A stretch of DNA of 64,000 bases from Sphingobacterium multivorum (GCF_039511225.1 NZ_CP154261.1:3534001-3598000); one strand, 5' to 3'. Counted from the first letter of the stretch, positions 38,481-48,752 are shown. Notes: generated from the sequence alone by a model not told the origin. Numbers and translations: made by a program.

Positions 38481-38782
38481 CCAAACTTAGTTAAAATTTC
38501 ATTATGAACGAAAAACAGCCTCCAGAAAATCCGGCCGACCAGCCCCTTTATCCGTTTACGATAAAATGAAATTTGAGTGCTTCTAAACAAAATATAGCAC
38601 TGTAAAATTCACATGTATTTATTACAAAAATTAACAGTTTCATTACAATTTAGTCATTTTAAAGCATTAATTTAAGATTATTATCCTTATATTGATACTA
38701 TTGTAATTAGCCGATCAAATGATTGTCTACGCTATTTTGGTTAAACCCGCCTGATTTTTTATCCGGCTTAATATGAAACACG
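38481..38782. other. 302-base region with a possible 21-residue open frame
   Basis: A plus-strand frame at 38504-38569 encodes MNEKQPPENPADQPLYPFTIK, a Pro-rich peptide whose composition looks coding but which has no support beyond that. The rest is A+T-rich. TTATATTG at about 38686-38693 could serve as a weak -7 box for the small gene at 38783. Nothing else is recognisable. Confidence 0.3.
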
Positions 38783-39001
38783 ATGGAAAAACTCATTTTC
38801 GAAACTAATGCACAACATCCCAGTCTTGTAGATAAAATCAAACAAGCTGTTGAAAAATTGAATGGCATCCACGAATGGAAGATCGACTTGGATTCTATTT
38901 ACAATCTGTTAACCATAGAAGGCATTCGATTAAACCCGACGGAAATCGAGTCGGAGCTTGCGCTCCATGGCGTCGAAGCAAGTCGTCTATATGAAGAGTA
39001 G
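38783..39001 (+). CDS. Small HMA-like protein lacking metal cysteines
   Basis: A 72-residue protein whose spacing of predicted strands and helices (LIFETN, helix VDKIKQAVEKLN, strands EWKIDLD and LLTIEGI, helix PTEIESELALHG, last strand ASRLYE) follows the beta-alpha-beta-beta-alpha-beta ferredoxin-like fold of heavy-metal-associated domains. The metal-binding CxxC, expected after the first strand, is replaced by HPSL. So if it is an HMA relative it does not bind copper by that site. No family member is certain and the function is unknown. It is a free-standing gene with a downstream hairpin at 39080-39122. Confidence 0.6.
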   Translation: MEKLIFETNAQHPSLVDKIKQAVEKLNGIHEWKIDLDSIYNLLTIEGIRLNPTEIESELALHGVEASRLYEE

Positions 39002-39079
39002 ACAAACGACTTGATAGCAAATAAAATAAGTTTCTTGGAAGCTTGATGGTTAATAACAACCGAATTCAATAAAACTGAA

Positions 39080-39122
39080 CTTCTTCCAGCATAAGAGTAC
39101 TTTAATCTTATGCTGGAAGAAG
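39080..39122. terminator. Convergent hairpin between the HMA-like gene and thiolase
   Basis: A perfect 17-bp inverted repeat (CTTCTTCCAGCATAAGA with TCTTATGCTGGAAGAAG, 9-base loop) between two converging genes, beginning 3 bases past the thiolase stop. T-rich flanks lie on both sides (TTCAGTTTT on the minus strand), so it probably ends both transcripts. Confidence 0.75.
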
Positions 39123-39124
39123 CA

Positions 39125-40303
39125 TCAAATTTTCTTAATAACCATGGCAGAGGCACCACCGCCACCATTACATATCGCTGCCAGTCCTAATGATCCCCCC
39201 TCCTGTCTTAAGATGCTGCTCAGTGTTACTACAATTCTAGCTCCCGAACATCCCAATGGATGCCCCAAAGATACCGCTCCTCCATAGACGTTTACTTTGT
39301 TCAAGGGTAAGCCTAAAATTTGTGCATTTGCCAAAGCGACAACAGAAAAGGCTTCATTAAATTCGAAATAATCAATATCATCAATGGTAAGGCCTGCTTT
39401 TTTTAATACTTTATTTGTGGCAACACTAGGCGTTGTCGTAAACCATTCTGGCGCTTGTTCAGCATCAGCATAAGCAATAATCTCGGCTAAGGGGACAAGT
39501 CCAAGTTCTTCCAATTTTTCGCCAGACATGAGCAGTACCGCAGCAGCTCCATCACTTATCGTCGATGCGTTCGCAGCCGTTACAGTGCCCTCTTTTTTGA
39601 AAGCAGGCCTCAGCTCAGGTATCTTGTCAAAATTGACCTGAGAAAACTCTTCATCCCGCGAAACAAGCACCTCTCCTTTTCGACTCTGCACCGTTATAGG
39701 TTGGACTTCGCTCAAAAACTTATTTTTTTGCCAAGCATCGAGGCTTCTTTTATAGGAACTTATTGCATAACTATCCTGTTCTTTACGACCAATATGATAT
39801 TTTTCGGCGCATAGTTCCGCGAAGACTCCCATGGCATCATTTGAATAGGCATCACTTAAGCCATCGCGTTGCAAGCCATCACTCAGGCTTTGAGCGCCAA
39901 ACTTCGCACCCCAGCGCATAGCATCCGCATAGTAAGGCACCCTGCTCATGCTTTCCATCCCCCCTGCGATCACAACATCTGCATCTCCCAACAGAATACT
40001 CTGCGCAGCAACAGCGATTGCTTTCATCCCACTTGCACATACTTTATTGATGGTTGTTGCAGTTGTATGATCTGATAAACCGGCGAAACGGGCAACCTGT
40101 CGAGCCGGTGCTTGTCCTAAATCAGCTTGCAAAACAGCACCGATAATAATCTCGTCGACTAGATCACTGGCAATTCCAGCTTCATCAACAACCGCCCGGA
40201 CAGCGCAAGCGGCAAGCTTTGGGGCTGAAATCGAGGATAGCGCCCCACCAAAGCTTCCTATTGGTGTACGTTTCGCTGCAACGATAAATACGCTCTTTGA
40301 CAT
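39125..40303 (-). CDS. Acetyl-CoA C-acyltransferase (thiolase)
   Basis: A 392-residue thiolase. The acyl-carrying cysteine is C89 (NKVCASGMKA), with H348 (GGAVSLGHPLGCSG) and C378 (AAICNGGGG) as the other catalytic residues. GGMESMSRVPYY fits the degradative/biosynthetic type II family. It cleaves 3-oxoacyl-CoA to acetyl-CoA and a shorter acyl-CoA, or condenses two acetyl-CoA. Divergently placed from the acyl-CoA dehydrogenase and hydroxyacyl-CoA dehydrogenase genes, it completes a beta-oxidation set. Confidence 0.95.
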   Translation of the reverse strand: MSKSVFIVAAKRTPIGSFGGALSSISAPKLAACAVRAVVDEAGIASDLVDEIIIGAVLQADLGQAPARQVARFAGLSDHTTATTINKVCASGMKAIAVAAQSILLGDADVVIAGGMESMSRVPYYADAMRWGAKFGAQSLSDGLQRDGLSDAYSNDAMGVFAELCAEKYHIGRKEQDSYAISSYKRSLDAWQKNKFLSEVQPITVQSRKGEVLVSRDEEFSQVNFDKIPELRPAFKKEGTVTAANASTISDGAAAVLLMSGEKLEELGLVPLAEIIAYADAEQAPEWFTTTPSVATNKVLKKAGLTIDDIDYFEFNEAFSVVALANAQILGLPLNKVNVYGGAVSLGHPLGCSGARIVVTLSSILRQEGGSLGLAAICNGGGGASAMVIKKI

Positions 40304-40625
40304 GATATAAAAAAGTTTATAATTGTTGTGCTCAAAATTTTAAAGGCTTGTCACTAGCATATGCCCAACAGCCTTTCTACTATTAAAGATAGAAAATATA
40401 ACAGATACCCCACAACAAGTCGGGTTTTATTTTTTTTGCTAAAACAGAATAAATAGAAAAAAAATAACGCAAAAACATCCCTACTTAATCTATTGAACGA
40501 AAAATAAAGAATAAAAATTTGTAAAAAGCCAAGGCTTTTCGTTAAATTCGTTCAGATAACATCCTAATGGACGGGCATTCAAAAGGCCGCCTTACATCAG
40601 ATAACCAGAAGCAAGATAAACGATT
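40304..40625. other. Divergent promoter region of the beta-oxidation genes
   Basis: This 322-base region separates the minus-strand thiolase from the plus-strand acyl-CoA dehydrogenase. A possible plus-strand promoter is a TTG near 40493 and AAAATTTG at 40514-40521 (18-base spacing). A perfect inverted repeat AAAAGCC-AA-GGCTTTT at 40524-40539 overlaps the expected start point. It is therefore an operator candidate, for example for a TetR-type fatty-acid repressor, none of which is encoded here. Confidence 0.4.
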
Positions 40626-41801
40626 ATGCAGACAATCCGGTTTACAGCTGAACATCAGATTTTTCGCGATACACTTCGCGCGTTTATTCGAAAAGAAATT
40701 ACACCTTACATCGATGATTGGGAAAAACAGGGGGAGATCGACCGGAAAGTGTGGAAGAAAATGGGTGATATGGGATTTATGGGGCTCAATTATCCAGAAG
40801 TGTATGGCGGACTAGAACTCGATTTTTATTATTCCTTGATACTCTGCGAAGAATTGTCGCATTGTTTTTCTGGCGGATTTACCATTTCCGCGCTTGTCAT
40901 TCAGTTTATGTCGGCTCCATACCTACTGAAATATGGATCTGAAGATCTGAAAGCACGCTATCTTAAACCGGTTATTGCTGGTGATATGGTCAGTGCTGTT
41001 GCTATTACTGAACCCGGGGCTGGTTCTGACGTAAAGCAGATCAAAACAACAGCTGTCCGCGATGGAGATTTTTATATTGTGAACGGATCTAAAACATTTA
41101 TTACCAACGGTTACTACGGTGATTTCTTCATTACAGCAGTCAAAACGGCTCCTGACCAAGGAACAAAAGGAATAAGCTTGTTAATTATAGACAGAAATGC
41201 AAGCGGAGTCTCTTCAAGCAAAATCAATAAATTAGGTTGGCACGCCTCAGACACTGCCGAACTAGGGTTTAATAATGTGCGAGTCCCTATTTCTCACCTC
41301 GTCGGCATTGCCGGAGAAGGATTTCGCTATTTAATGGATGGACTTCAGTTGGAAAGGCTTACCGCAGCTGTTCATAGCCTCGCTACCGCAGAATCCGCAT
41401 TTCAGTATACGCTTGATTATATCGCACAACGGGAAGCCTTTGGAAAAAAAATCCAGGAATTTCAAACCATACGGCACCGAATCGCACAAATGGCAGCAAA
41501 TATTGCTACCACGAAAGCCTTTGTCTACCATTGTTGTGATCTCCAGGACCAAAACGAATATGCAGTCCAAGAATGTTCCATAGCGAAACTACAGGCAAGT
41601 GAGCTCGCCGTCAATGTCGTGAACCAATGTCTCCAATTATTTGGCGGTTATGGCTTTACAGAAGATTATAAAATTGCACGTTTATATCGCGATGTCCGTG
41701 TCGGCACCATTATCGGAGGAACCTCAGAAATCATGCTCGAAATTATTGCGAAAATGACAATAGATCATGTGACTTATCAATCCGGAAAGTCCAAACAATA
41801 G
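40626..41801 (+). CDS. Acyl-CoA dehydrogenase
   Basis: A 391-residue flavoenzyme that introduces the alpha,beta double bond in acyl-CoA. AITEPGAGSDVKQIKTTA (about 126-143), NGSKTFITNG and QLFGGYGFTEDYKIARLYRDVR are family blocks. At the position of the catalytic Glu of short- and medium-chain enzymes (YEGTSE) it has IGGTSE. Instead E243 in LQLERL matches the base of long-chain and isovaleryl-CoA dehydrogenases, suggesting long or branched substrates. It is 29 bases upstream of the fused hydratase/dehydrogenase gene. Confidence 0.93.
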   Translation: MQTIRFTAEHQIFRDTLRAFIRKEITPYIDDWEKQGEIDRKVWKKMGDMGFMGLNYPEVYGGLELDFYYSLILCEELSHCFSGGFTISALVIQFMSAPYLLKYGSEDLKARYLKPVIAGDMVSAVAITEPGAGSDVKQIKTTAVRDGDFYIVNGSKTFITNGYYGDFFITAVKTAPDQGTKGISLLIIDRNASGVSSSKINKLGWHASDTAELGFNNVRVPISHLVGIAGEGFRYLMDGLQLERLTAAVHSLATAESAFQYTLDYIAQREAFGKKIQEFQTIRHRIAQMAANIATTKAFVYHCCDLQDQNEYAVQECSIAKLQASELAVNVVNQCLQLFGGYGFTEDYKIARLYRDVRVGTIIGGTSEIMLEIIAKMTIDHVTYQSGKSKQ

Positions 41802-41830
41802 AAAGCTTTTAAAAATCAGGACCAAGTACA

Positions 41831-43942
41831 ATGGATGAAAATAAATCTTATATAACCCACACCCTCTTCCGTGTAGAACAGGATAGTCATCATATCATTA
41901 CAATCCACCCTATATCCACAGCAGCTCCCGAGCAGTTGGATATGATAGACTATCTCACACAATTTGTCGATTTGGTTACGTTCGTTCTCGAACGGGAAGA
42001 TACGATAGGTGTCGTATACAGCTGTCCGATTCAAGACGAAAAAATTGATTATGCGCAATTATTTGAGCAGTTTTCTTCAAGCCATTCGAGCCCTTCGGAC
42101 TTATACAAGCTTACATCAAAAGTTTTACGTTGGGAAACGTTTAAAAAGCCAATTGTCTCTCTTTTCACTAACAATTGTACTGCGATTGCCCTAGCGACTA
42201 TGCTATGGTCTAATTGTCGTATCGCCTCCGAAAAACTTCAGTTTGGCTTTCCGGAAAGTAGGTATGGTTTGTTTACGGCTTTTGGTGCAACGATCTATTT
42301 GCCAGCATTGATAGGTACTGAAAATGCCCTAAGTCTGCTGACACAAAGCAAACTTGTGAGCAGTGAAGAAGCACATCAACTTGGGTTAATCAATAAATTG
42401 GCGAAGAAGCCGGACGATTGCCTATCTTTAGCAAAAAACTGGATTCTTTATCCTCCCAGCATTGATGCCAACCAACACACAAAACAAATTGACGAACTGC
42501 CCCCCGAAGCAATTCTCGCTATCCAAAAAAAAGCACGCGGCTTATACCCCGGTACAAATGCAGTTATTGAATTATTACAAAAAAAACAATTATCTACACC
42601 GTTTGAGGCCGCCGAGCAGGAAGCAAACCTGTACCTGCACGTATTGAATCGTCCCGAGCCACTCAGCATGGTCCGTACACTCCATTATGGTGTCCAATTG
42701 GCGAAATCACCCAAAAGTATAAACCATTTTGAGGATTATAGCCTAAAAAAAATAGGCATTCTGGGTGCTGGAATGATGGGGTCGGGGATTGCTTATGAGG
42801 CGGCCCGGGCGGGAATAAAAGTTGCTTTAAAAGACGTTACACTTTCCCAAGCCCAACGCGGCAAAGCTTATGCTAACCAGGTTTGTGAAAAATCAATGGC
42901 TTTAGGAACCATGACCGCATCCCAAGGGGAGCAATTGCTTGCACGCATAAAACCAACGGAACAAGTCGGTGATCTGAATGGATCTGACTGTATTATTGAA
43001 GCTGTATTTGAAGATTTCCACCTAAAAGCTGATGTCACACAAGAAAGCTTACCCTATTTAAGTGAAAATGGGTTCTTCGCGACAAATACGACATCATTGC
43101 CCATTACGGAGCTTGCGAAAGCAAGCACCGAACCTAAGAGTTTTATCGGCATGCATTTCTTTTCTCCTGTTGACCGCATGCCCCTTGTCGAAATCATCTG
43201 TGGTAAACAAACCGGGCAAAAAACGTTGGAGAAAGCACTTGCCACAGCTTTACGTCTCAATAAAATTCCGATAGTCGTACAAGACGGTCCAGGTTTTTTC
43301 ACCTCGCGTATTTTCTTCAATTATTTACTGGAGGGTATTACAATGGTACTGGAAGGAATCTCTCCAACCCTTATCGAAGAGGAAGCGATAGCTGCAGGTT
43401 TTGCCGTAGGTCCCTTAGCAGTATTAGACGAAATCTCCTTGGAGCTAATGCTCCATGTATATGATCAACTTCCACATCTACATGCCAGCCAAAAGCGCGC
43501 ATACAATTACCTCAAAGATATGGTGGATCAAGGAAGAAAAGGAAAAAAATCAGGCGCCGGATTCTACGATTATGACACTGAAACCAAAAAGAAGAAAATT
43601 TGGAAAAACCCTATAATTGCATCTGTAAAGGAAAATATAACAGCAACAATTATCCGTAAGCGCTTATTGCATGTTATGGCATTGGATAGTTACCGATGTC
43701 TCACAGAAGGTGTACTTCATCAACCCATCGATGGCGATATTGGTTCCATCTTAGGGGTAGGTTATGCAAGCTATACCGGAGGGGTATTCGGTCACATCGA
43801 TCTCACAACACTTCCTCTATTCGTTTCGGAATGTCAACTATTTCAGCCCTACGGTGAACAATGGGATATTCCAGCATCTTTAAGAGAGCTGGCAGATAAA
43901 GATTTCAGATTTTATAATGGTTTCGACTCAAACTGGTCTTAA
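41831..43942 (+). CDS. Fused enoyl-CoA hydratase-like / 3-hydroxyacyl-CoA dehydrogenase
   Basis: A 703-residue FadB/FadJ-type protein. The N-terminal crotonase-like domain (about 1-280) has ASEKLQFGFPESRYGLFTAFGA. The first catalytic Glu of the family appears to be Ala122, while the second (E142, in FPES) is kept. The dehydrogenase domain begins near 307 with IGILGAGMMGSGIAYEA (NAD site) and contains GMHFFSPVDRMPLVEII with the catalytic histidine, then a C-terminal 3HCDH domain with GKKSGAGFYDYD. The dehydrogenase should be active; the hydratase may be impaired or specialised. It follows the acyl-CoA dehydrogenase in one operon. Confidence 0.9.
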   Translation: MDENKSYITHTLFRVEQDSHHIITIHPISTAAPEQLDMIDYLTQFVDLVTFVLEREDTIGVVYSCPIQDEKIDYAQLFEQFSSSHSSPSDLYKLTSKVLRWETFKKPIVSLFTNNCTAIALATMLWSNCRIASEKLQFGFPESRYGLFTAFGATIYLPALIGTENALSLLTQSKLVSSEEAHQLGLINKLAKKPDDCLSLAKNWILYPPSIDANQHTKQIDELPPEAILAIQKKARGLYPGTNAVIELLQKKQLSTPFEAAEQEANLYLHVLNRPEPLSMVRTLHYGVQLAKSPKSINHFEDYSLKKIGILGAGMMGSGIAYEAARAGIKVALKDVTLSQAQRGKAYANQVCEKSMALGTMTASQGEQLLARIKPTEQVGDLNGSDCIIEAVFEDFHLKADVTQESLPYLSENGFFATNTTSLPITELAKASTEPKSFIGMHFFSPVDRMPLVEIICGKQTGQKTLEKALATALRLNKIPIVVQDGPGFFTSRIFFNYLLEGITMVLEGISPTLIEEEAIAAGFAVGPLAVLDEISLELMLHVYDQLPHLHASQKRAYNYLKDMVDQGRKGKKSGAGFYDYDTETKKKKIWKNPIIASVKENITATIIRKRLLHVMALDSYRCLTEGVLHQPIDGDIGSILGVGYASYTGGVFGHIDLTTLPLFVSECQLFQPYGEQWDIPASLRELADKDFRFYNGFDSNWS

Positions 43943-44102
43943 AACCGACCTGTGCTCAACTGAAGAAGTTCTCTAGCACCTATTAAATGCTACCCCAAGA
44001 GATAACTATTAAAGAGTTTAAAAACTACAAAACAGAGGATTACATCTTTAAAACTAAATATTCTATATAACTTCGTAATGATGTCATAAAGTAATAAACA
44101 AA

Positions 44103-44138
44103 AGCTGGGGCGACAAATAGGCTGAGTCGCCCCAAGCT
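44103..44138 (-). terminator. Rho-independent terminator of prpD
   Basis: Stem AGCTGGGGCGA (44103-44113) with TCGCCCCAAGCT (44127-44138), one bulged base. On the minus strand TTTTGTTTATT follows. It ends the prpD transcript, which stops at 44145. Confidence 0.75.
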
Positions 44139-44144
44139 GTACGA

Positions 44145-45596
44145 TTAGCGCACAAACAAATCCATCAGATACGAAACATCCTGTTCGAGGAAAGTATCGT
44201 AGTCCAAGGTAGCTGCGAGTATTTCCTTTTGCTGTTTTTCAGAAAATACCCGAGCAAGATTTGTTTTGTATTTTTCGATTAACTTAGGTATTCCTTCTGC
44301 CCTCCTTCTTGGATGACCTATTGGGTATTCGACAACTACCTCAGGCAATAAGGTACCATCAGTCAATTCAATGGTCAAAGCATTTGATATCGCCCGCTTC
44401 TGTGGATCGTGATAATCAAGGGTGAATTGAGTATCTTCGATACAATAAATTTTATCGCGCAATGCGTCAATTCTTGGATCAGAAGCGATATGATTTTCAT
44501 AATCTTCAGCTGTCAGACGTCCAAAGATCAGCGGCACAGCAACCATATACTGAATACAGTGATCACGGTCTGCAGGGTTGTGCAAAGGCCCCTTTTTATC
44601 GATAATCCGGATAGCCGCTTCATGTGTACGAATGGTAACACGGGCAATATCCGAAGTACTTTTTCCGAATTCCTTCAATTGCTGATGAAGTAACATTGCT
44701 GCTTCGGCTGCAGTCTGTGCATGGAACTCGGCAGGAAAAGAAATCTTAAAAAGAATATTTTCCATCACATATGATCCGTAAGCACGTTGAAATTTAAATG
44801 CACTGCCTTTAAAGGATACATCGTAGAATCCCCAGATTGGCGCTGTCAAAACAGAGGGGTAGCCCATTTCCCCTGTTTTTGCGATTAGGGCCAATCGAAC
44901 AGCGCGTGAAGTTGCATCTCCGGCTGCCCAAGATTTTCGGCTACCTGTATTTGGTGCATGTCGATAAGTGCGTAAAGCTTGTCCATCGACAAAAGCCAAA
45001 GAAACCGCGTTGAGCAATTCCTCTCTTGTCAGACCAAGGAGCCTACCCACCACCGCTGTTGAAGCGACCTTAACCAAAATAACATGGTCCAAGCCCACTT
45101 TATTGAATGAGTTTTCAAGCGCCAAAACACCTTGTATCTCATGAGCCATAATCATTGCCTCGAGCACCACTTTAGTTTTCAATGGTTTTTGACCATGAGC
45201 AATATTGGTTCGGCTCAACCAATCTGCGACAGCTAAAATTCCCCCTAAATTATCGGATGGATGGCCCCATTCTGCAGCTAGCCAGGTATCATTAAAATCC
45301 AGCCATCGAATAATCGTGCCGATATTGAATGCAGCCTGAATGGGATCCAATTGAAAATTTGTACCCGGTACCCTTGCACCATTCGGTACAACGGTCCCTG
45401 CCACAACTGGCCCCAACAATTTAGTACAGGCAGGATAAGTCAATGCTTCCAAGCCGCAGCCGACGGTATCGAGAAAACAGTAAAATGCTGTATTCCAAGC
45501 GGCTTTTTCCTCAATTTTATAACTTAGGACATAGTCCACAATGTCCACTAAAACCTGATCCGGTTGTGGTCTTTCATTTGATATTGCTGAACTCAT
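44145..45596 (-). CDS. prpD: 2-methylcitrate dehydratase, MmgE/PrpD family
   Basis: A 483-residue PrpD. The early block [14 protein letters not shown], then [36 protein letters not shown], is typical, as are [21 protein letters not shown] and the C-terminal DPADRDHC-like [14 protein letters not shown]. The enzyme dehydrates 2-methylcitrate in the methylcitrate cycle for propionyl-CoA. It lies 121 bases after prpC on the same strand. No prpF or acnD is present, which fits a PrpD-only (PrpBCD) cycle that uses an aconitase for the next step. Confidence 0.93.
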   Translation of the reverse strand: MSSAISNERPQPDQVLVDIVDYVLSYKIEEKAAWNTAFYCFLDTVGCGLEALTYPACTKLLGPVVAGTVVPNGARVPGTNFQLDPIQAAFNIGTIIRWLDFNDTWLAAEWGHPSDNLGGILAVADWLSRTNIAHGQKPLKTKVVLEAMIMAHEIQGVLALENSFNKVGLDHVILVKVASTAVVGRLLGLTREELLNAVSLAFVDGQALRTYRHAPNTGSRKSWAAGDATSRAVRLALIAKTGEMGYPSVLTAPIWGFYDVSFKGSAFKFQRAYGSYVMENILFKISFPAEFHAQTAAEAAMLLHQQLKEFGKSTSDIARVTIRTHEAAIRIIDKKGPLHNPADRDHCIQYMVAVPLIFGRLTAEDYENHIASDPRIDALRDKIYCIEDTQFTLDYHDPQKRAISNALTIELTDGTLLPEVVVEYPIGHPRRRAEGIPKLIEKYKTNLARVFSEKQQKEILAATLDYDTFLEQDVSYLMDLFVR

Positions 45597-45717
45597 TCGT
45601 GTATTTCGTATAAGACTGTCGTTCTATTTATTAATATAAATCTTTTTTTCTGAGCTAAGTTCTCTCTCAAAGCCCTATGTTCAAAAGCACCTTTTAAAGC
45701 CTTTTTCCGATCCAAAT

Positions 45718-46869
45718 TTACCGTTCGGAAAGAGGTACAAAAGGCCTGTCATCTGGACCAATGTAGTTTGCGCTCGGCCGGATAATTTTCCCATCTTGGC
45801 GTTGCTCGAAGACATGTGCCGACCAGCCTGTTATACGTGAGAGGACAAATAAGGGGGTAAACATCTCCGTAGGAATCCCCATAATGTGATAGGAGACGGC
45901 GGAGTACCAATCCAGGTTCGGAAACATTTTCTTTTCTTCCCACATAACTTTTTCCAAACGCTCCGCGATCAGGTAGAGTGTCATGTCTCCTGCTTCTTCC
46001 GACAGCTCTCTCGCAACTTGTTTTATCACTTGATTTCTTGGATCCGAGATCGTATACACCGGATGACCAAATCCAATAATGACTTCTTTATTTGCCAATC
46101 GTCTTCGGATATCCTCTTCCGCCTCATCAGCATTTGCATAACGACTCTGAATTTCGAAAGCGACCTCATTGGCTCCGCCATGCTTAGGTCCACGTAGTGC
46201 ACCTATTGCCCCTGCTATACAGGAATACATATCTGATCCCGTTCCTGCAATTACCCGAGCGGTGAATGTGGATGCGTTGAATTCATGTTCCGCATATAAA
46301 TTAAGTGAAATTTGCATCGCTCTCACCCAAGACGGCGATGGGACTTTTCCGTGCAGGAGATGTAAAAAATGTCCGCCTAAAGTAGAGTCCGAGGTCTCAA
46401 CCTGCACCTCACGTCCATGCTGACTAAAGTGATACCAGTACAACAGTGCTGAAGCCATCGATGCCATCAGACGAGTTGCAATATCCCTTGCACCAGCAAT
46501 GGGATGACTATCCTTTTCTGGCGATACACTACCGAAAAACGAAACATAAGTCCGTAAAACATCCATGGCATGGGCCGTAGATGGCAACTGCTTAAGGACT
46601 TGTTGAACAGTAATAGGTAGGCCACGTTGACTGATCAATTGACTTTGATAAGTGACGAGCTGTGCCTGTGTTGGTAGACTTCCATAAATAAGTAAATAAG
46701 CAACCTCTTCAAAACTTGCCTGATGTGCCAAATCTAAAATATCATAACCCCTATAATGCAGATCATTACCACTTTTTCCGACAGTACTCAAAGCCGTATT
46801 ACCTGCTGTTACACCGGAGAGTGCTACACTTTTTTTAGGCTTAAAACCTGCGCCGTTTGTCTCTTCCAT
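45718..46869 (-). CDS. prpC: 2-methylcitrate synthase / citrate synthase
   Basis: About 383 residues from the ATG at 46867-46869 ([17 protein letters not shown]); an upstream ATG at 46920 would run into prpB and is not favoured. [23 protein letters not shown] followed by [12 protein letters not shown] is typical of methylcitrate synthases. Catalytic motifs are [24 protein letters not shown] and the histidines in [12 protein letters not shown]. It condenses propionyl-CoA with oxaloacetate. The prpB stop is 10 bases upstream, so prpB and prpC are co-transcribed. Confidence 0.93.
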   Translation of the reverse strand: MEETNGAGFKPKKSVALSGVTAGNTALSTVGKSGNDLHYRGYDILDLAHQASFEEVAYLLIYGSLPTQAQLVTYQSQLISQRGLPITVQQVLKQLPSTAHAMDVLRTYVSFFGSVSPEKDSHPIAGARDIATRLMASMASALLYWYHFSQHGREVQVETSDSTLGGHFLHLLHGKVPSPSWVRAMQISLNLYAEHEFNASTFTARVIAGTGSDMYSCIAGAIGALRGPKHGGANEVAFEIQSRYANADEAEEDIRRRLANKEVIIGFGHPVYTISDPRNQVIKQVARELSEEAGDMTLYLIAERLEKVMWEEKKMFPNLDWYSAVSYHIMGIPTEMFTPLFVLSRITGWSAHVFEQRQDGKIIRPSANYIGPDDRPFVPLSER

Positions 46870-46879
46870 CTGAATATAA

Positions 46880-47755
46880 TTATTTGTTAAACAATTGATC
46901 CAATCGATTTTCATAGGCATAATAATCGATACTTCTGTATAACTCCTCTCTCGTCTGCATATCGTCGATCACATTCAGCTGCCCCCCATCTTCCCGAATG
47001 TGACGATAAACTGTTGTAGCTGCTTTATTAGCTGCACGGAAGGCAGATAGCGGATAAAGGACAATAGAAACATCCGCTTGACGCAGTTCATCCAGGCCAA
47101 ACAACGGTGTTTGGCCAAATTCGGTGATATTCGCCAAAATCGGAAGACCTGTTGCCGCACTAAATTGAACGTATTGCTCCAAATGATGCACCGCCTCGGC
47201 AAAAATAAAATCTGCTCCAGCTTCTTTATAAGCCACAGCCCTCTCCAAAGCAAGCTCAAGGCCTTCGGAAGCCAGTGCATCTGTACGTGCACCAATGGCA
47301 AAATGCTGATCCGTACGTGCATCAACCGCTGCTTTCAGACGGTCAACCATTTCAGCCCGGGAGACAAGCTCTTTCCCAGGCCGATGCCCACAACGCTTAG
47401 CCCCCACCTGATCCTCCATATGAACCGCCGCCGCGCCCACTTTAATTAAAGACTTTATTGTACGGGCCACATTGAACGCCGAAGGACCGAAGCCAGTATC
47501 AATATCCACCAGCAAAGGAAGCTTACACACGTTTGTAATGCGATCCACATCAATCAAAACATCCTGAAGTGTTGTAATCCCAAGATCCGGAATCCCAAGA
47601 GAACCTGCTGCAACACCACCTCCAGAAAGATAAATAGCTTTAAAACCAGCCTGTTCAGCCAAAAGAGCATGATTCGCATTGATCGCTCCAACAATTTGTA
47701 ATGGTTTTTCATTCTTGATCGCTTCCTTAAAAAGGAAGCCCGAGGATTTTATCAT
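46880..47755 (-). CDS. prpB: Methylisocitrate lyase
   Basis: A 291-residue isocitrate-lyase superfamily enzyme. The signature [11 protein letters not shown] with C122 as active-site cysteine, [16 protein letters not shown] with the metal aspartate, and AVHMEDQV are all present. It splits 2-methylisocitrate to pyruvate and succinate. It is first in the prpB-prpC-prpD run. A candidate promoter on the minus strand has TTTG (complement of 47891-47894) and TATCTTTA (complement of 47862-47869), 21 bases apart, with a leader of about 100 bases. Confidence 0.94.
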   Translation of the reverse strand: MIKSSGFLFKEAIKNEKPLQIVGAINANHALLAEQAGFKAIYLSGGGVAAGSLGIPDLGITTLQDVLIDVDRITNVCKLPLLVDIDTGFGPSAFNVARTIKSLIKVGAAAVHMEDQVGAKRCGHRPGKELVSRAEMVDRLKAAVDARTDQHFAIGARTDALASEGLELALERAVAYKEAGADFIFAEAVHHLEQYVQFSAATGLPILANITEFGQTPLFGLDELRQADVSIVLYPLSAFRAANKAATTVYRHIREDGGQLNVIDDMQTREELYRSIDYYAYENRLDQLFNK

Positions 47756-48068
47756 AATATCGAATTTGAAATTCCATGCCCTATAACCTCCTTTAGATAC
47801 AGGCTACGGCGGCTACTTAAGTTTACTTAGTCTGAAGGGATTCTTTTGCGGCCCTTCCTCTTAAAGATACTAATTATCACCGCAATAAAACAAATTATTT
47901 TCTACATAAAAGGTCAATGACAGAAGAAAATACGGCAATACCTTTGACAACCGTATAGGCTTTGTTGTAAAGGAGGATACAACAGCAATCAAAAAGCCCC
48001 AACTTTTTGGAATTGTTTTTTTTCTATTACTACAATCCCTTATTAAACGAGTTAACCGTACAAAAAAA
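47756..48068. other. Promoter region of the prp operon
   Basis: The Bacteroidota-type promoter for prpB lies at 47862-47894 on the minus strand. An inverted repeat GAAGGG-N12-CCCTTC at 47834-47857 overlaps its expected start and could be an operator. The remainder up to the terminator at 48069 has no gene or further signal that I can support. Confidence 0.45.
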
Positions 48069-48092
48069 CCTAGCCAAAAAATATTGGCTAGG
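48069..48092 (-). terminator. Rho-independent terminator of rtcB2-prfH
   Basis: Stem CCTAGCCAA / TTGGCTAGG with a 6-base loop. On the minus strand it is followed by TTTTTTTG. It lies 31 bases beyond the prfH stop codon and closes the two-gene operon. Confidence 0.85.
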
Positions 48093-48123
48093 AGCTCCGT
48101 TGCAATAAAACAGTAAAAATAAC

Positions 48124-48750
48124 TTACTTTTCAACAAACTTTTGTCCATGAAAGACGCGTTTCGCCTGTCCCCGTGACACCTCAATTTGATCTTTCCATT
48201 TTTGTACTTTGGTCGCGTTTAATGTGGCCTGCCCTAAATCCCGAAGACGTGCAGCCAGGCGCAGCATTGCGATCTCCTTATTCTGCAATTGCGATCTCGT
48301 GTCCATCACCTGAACACTTACCCCTGTCGGTGCATGCGTAGCTCTGACGCCAGAACTTACTTTATTGACATGCTGCCCACCTGCGCCGCTACTCCGCATT
48401 GTTTGGAAATATACATCCTTCAAATCCAACAGCTTTTCCTTTTCCCCAGGATGGTACATTTTAACTTCGACAAACCAATTCTTCCGTTTGTGTAAAGGAC
48501 GAAAGGGGCTTTTACACACCCAACAGATTGTGCCAATCCAATGATCAATCAATTGATCTATATCTTTTCCGCTCAATCTGACGATTAACGAACAAGGAAG
48601 TCCATCAATGTCTTCTCTTTCTATTTCCTTAATTTCTGCGCCAACTTTACGGCTTTCAATAGAGAGTCTATCGAAGACTAACCTGACAGCCATATTACAT
48701 TCCTTAGGACCTCGTCCCGAAGAAACCTGTAAATACCTTTCTTCCATCAC
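48124..48750 (-). CDS. prfH: PrfH, release-factor-like ribosome rescue protein
   Basis: A 208-residue class I release-factor relative. It carries the catalytic GGQ (residues 124-126, in [11 protein letters not shown]) that hydrolyses peptidyl-tRNA, and the FQTMRSSG lead-in. It lacks the full codon-recognition domain of RF1 and RF2, replaced by an N-terminal domain with [15 protein letters not shown] and [10 protein letters not shown]. PrfH frees nascent chains from ribosomes whose 16S rRNA has been cut in the decoding centre. The upstream RtcB2 gene, 2 bases away, provides the RNA ligase that reseals the cut. Confidence 0.93.
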   Translation of the reverse strand: MMEERYLQVSSGRGPKECNMAVRLVFDRLSIESRKVGAEIKEIEREDIDGLPCSLIVRLSGKDIDQLIDHWIGTICWVCKSPFRPLHKRKNWFVEVKMYHPGEKEKLLDLKDVYFQTMRSSGAGGQHVNKVSSGVRATHAPTGVSVQVMDTRSQLQNKEIAMLRLAARLRDLGQATLNATKVQKWKDQIEVSRGQAKRVFHGQKFVEK

Positions 48751-48752
48751 CT

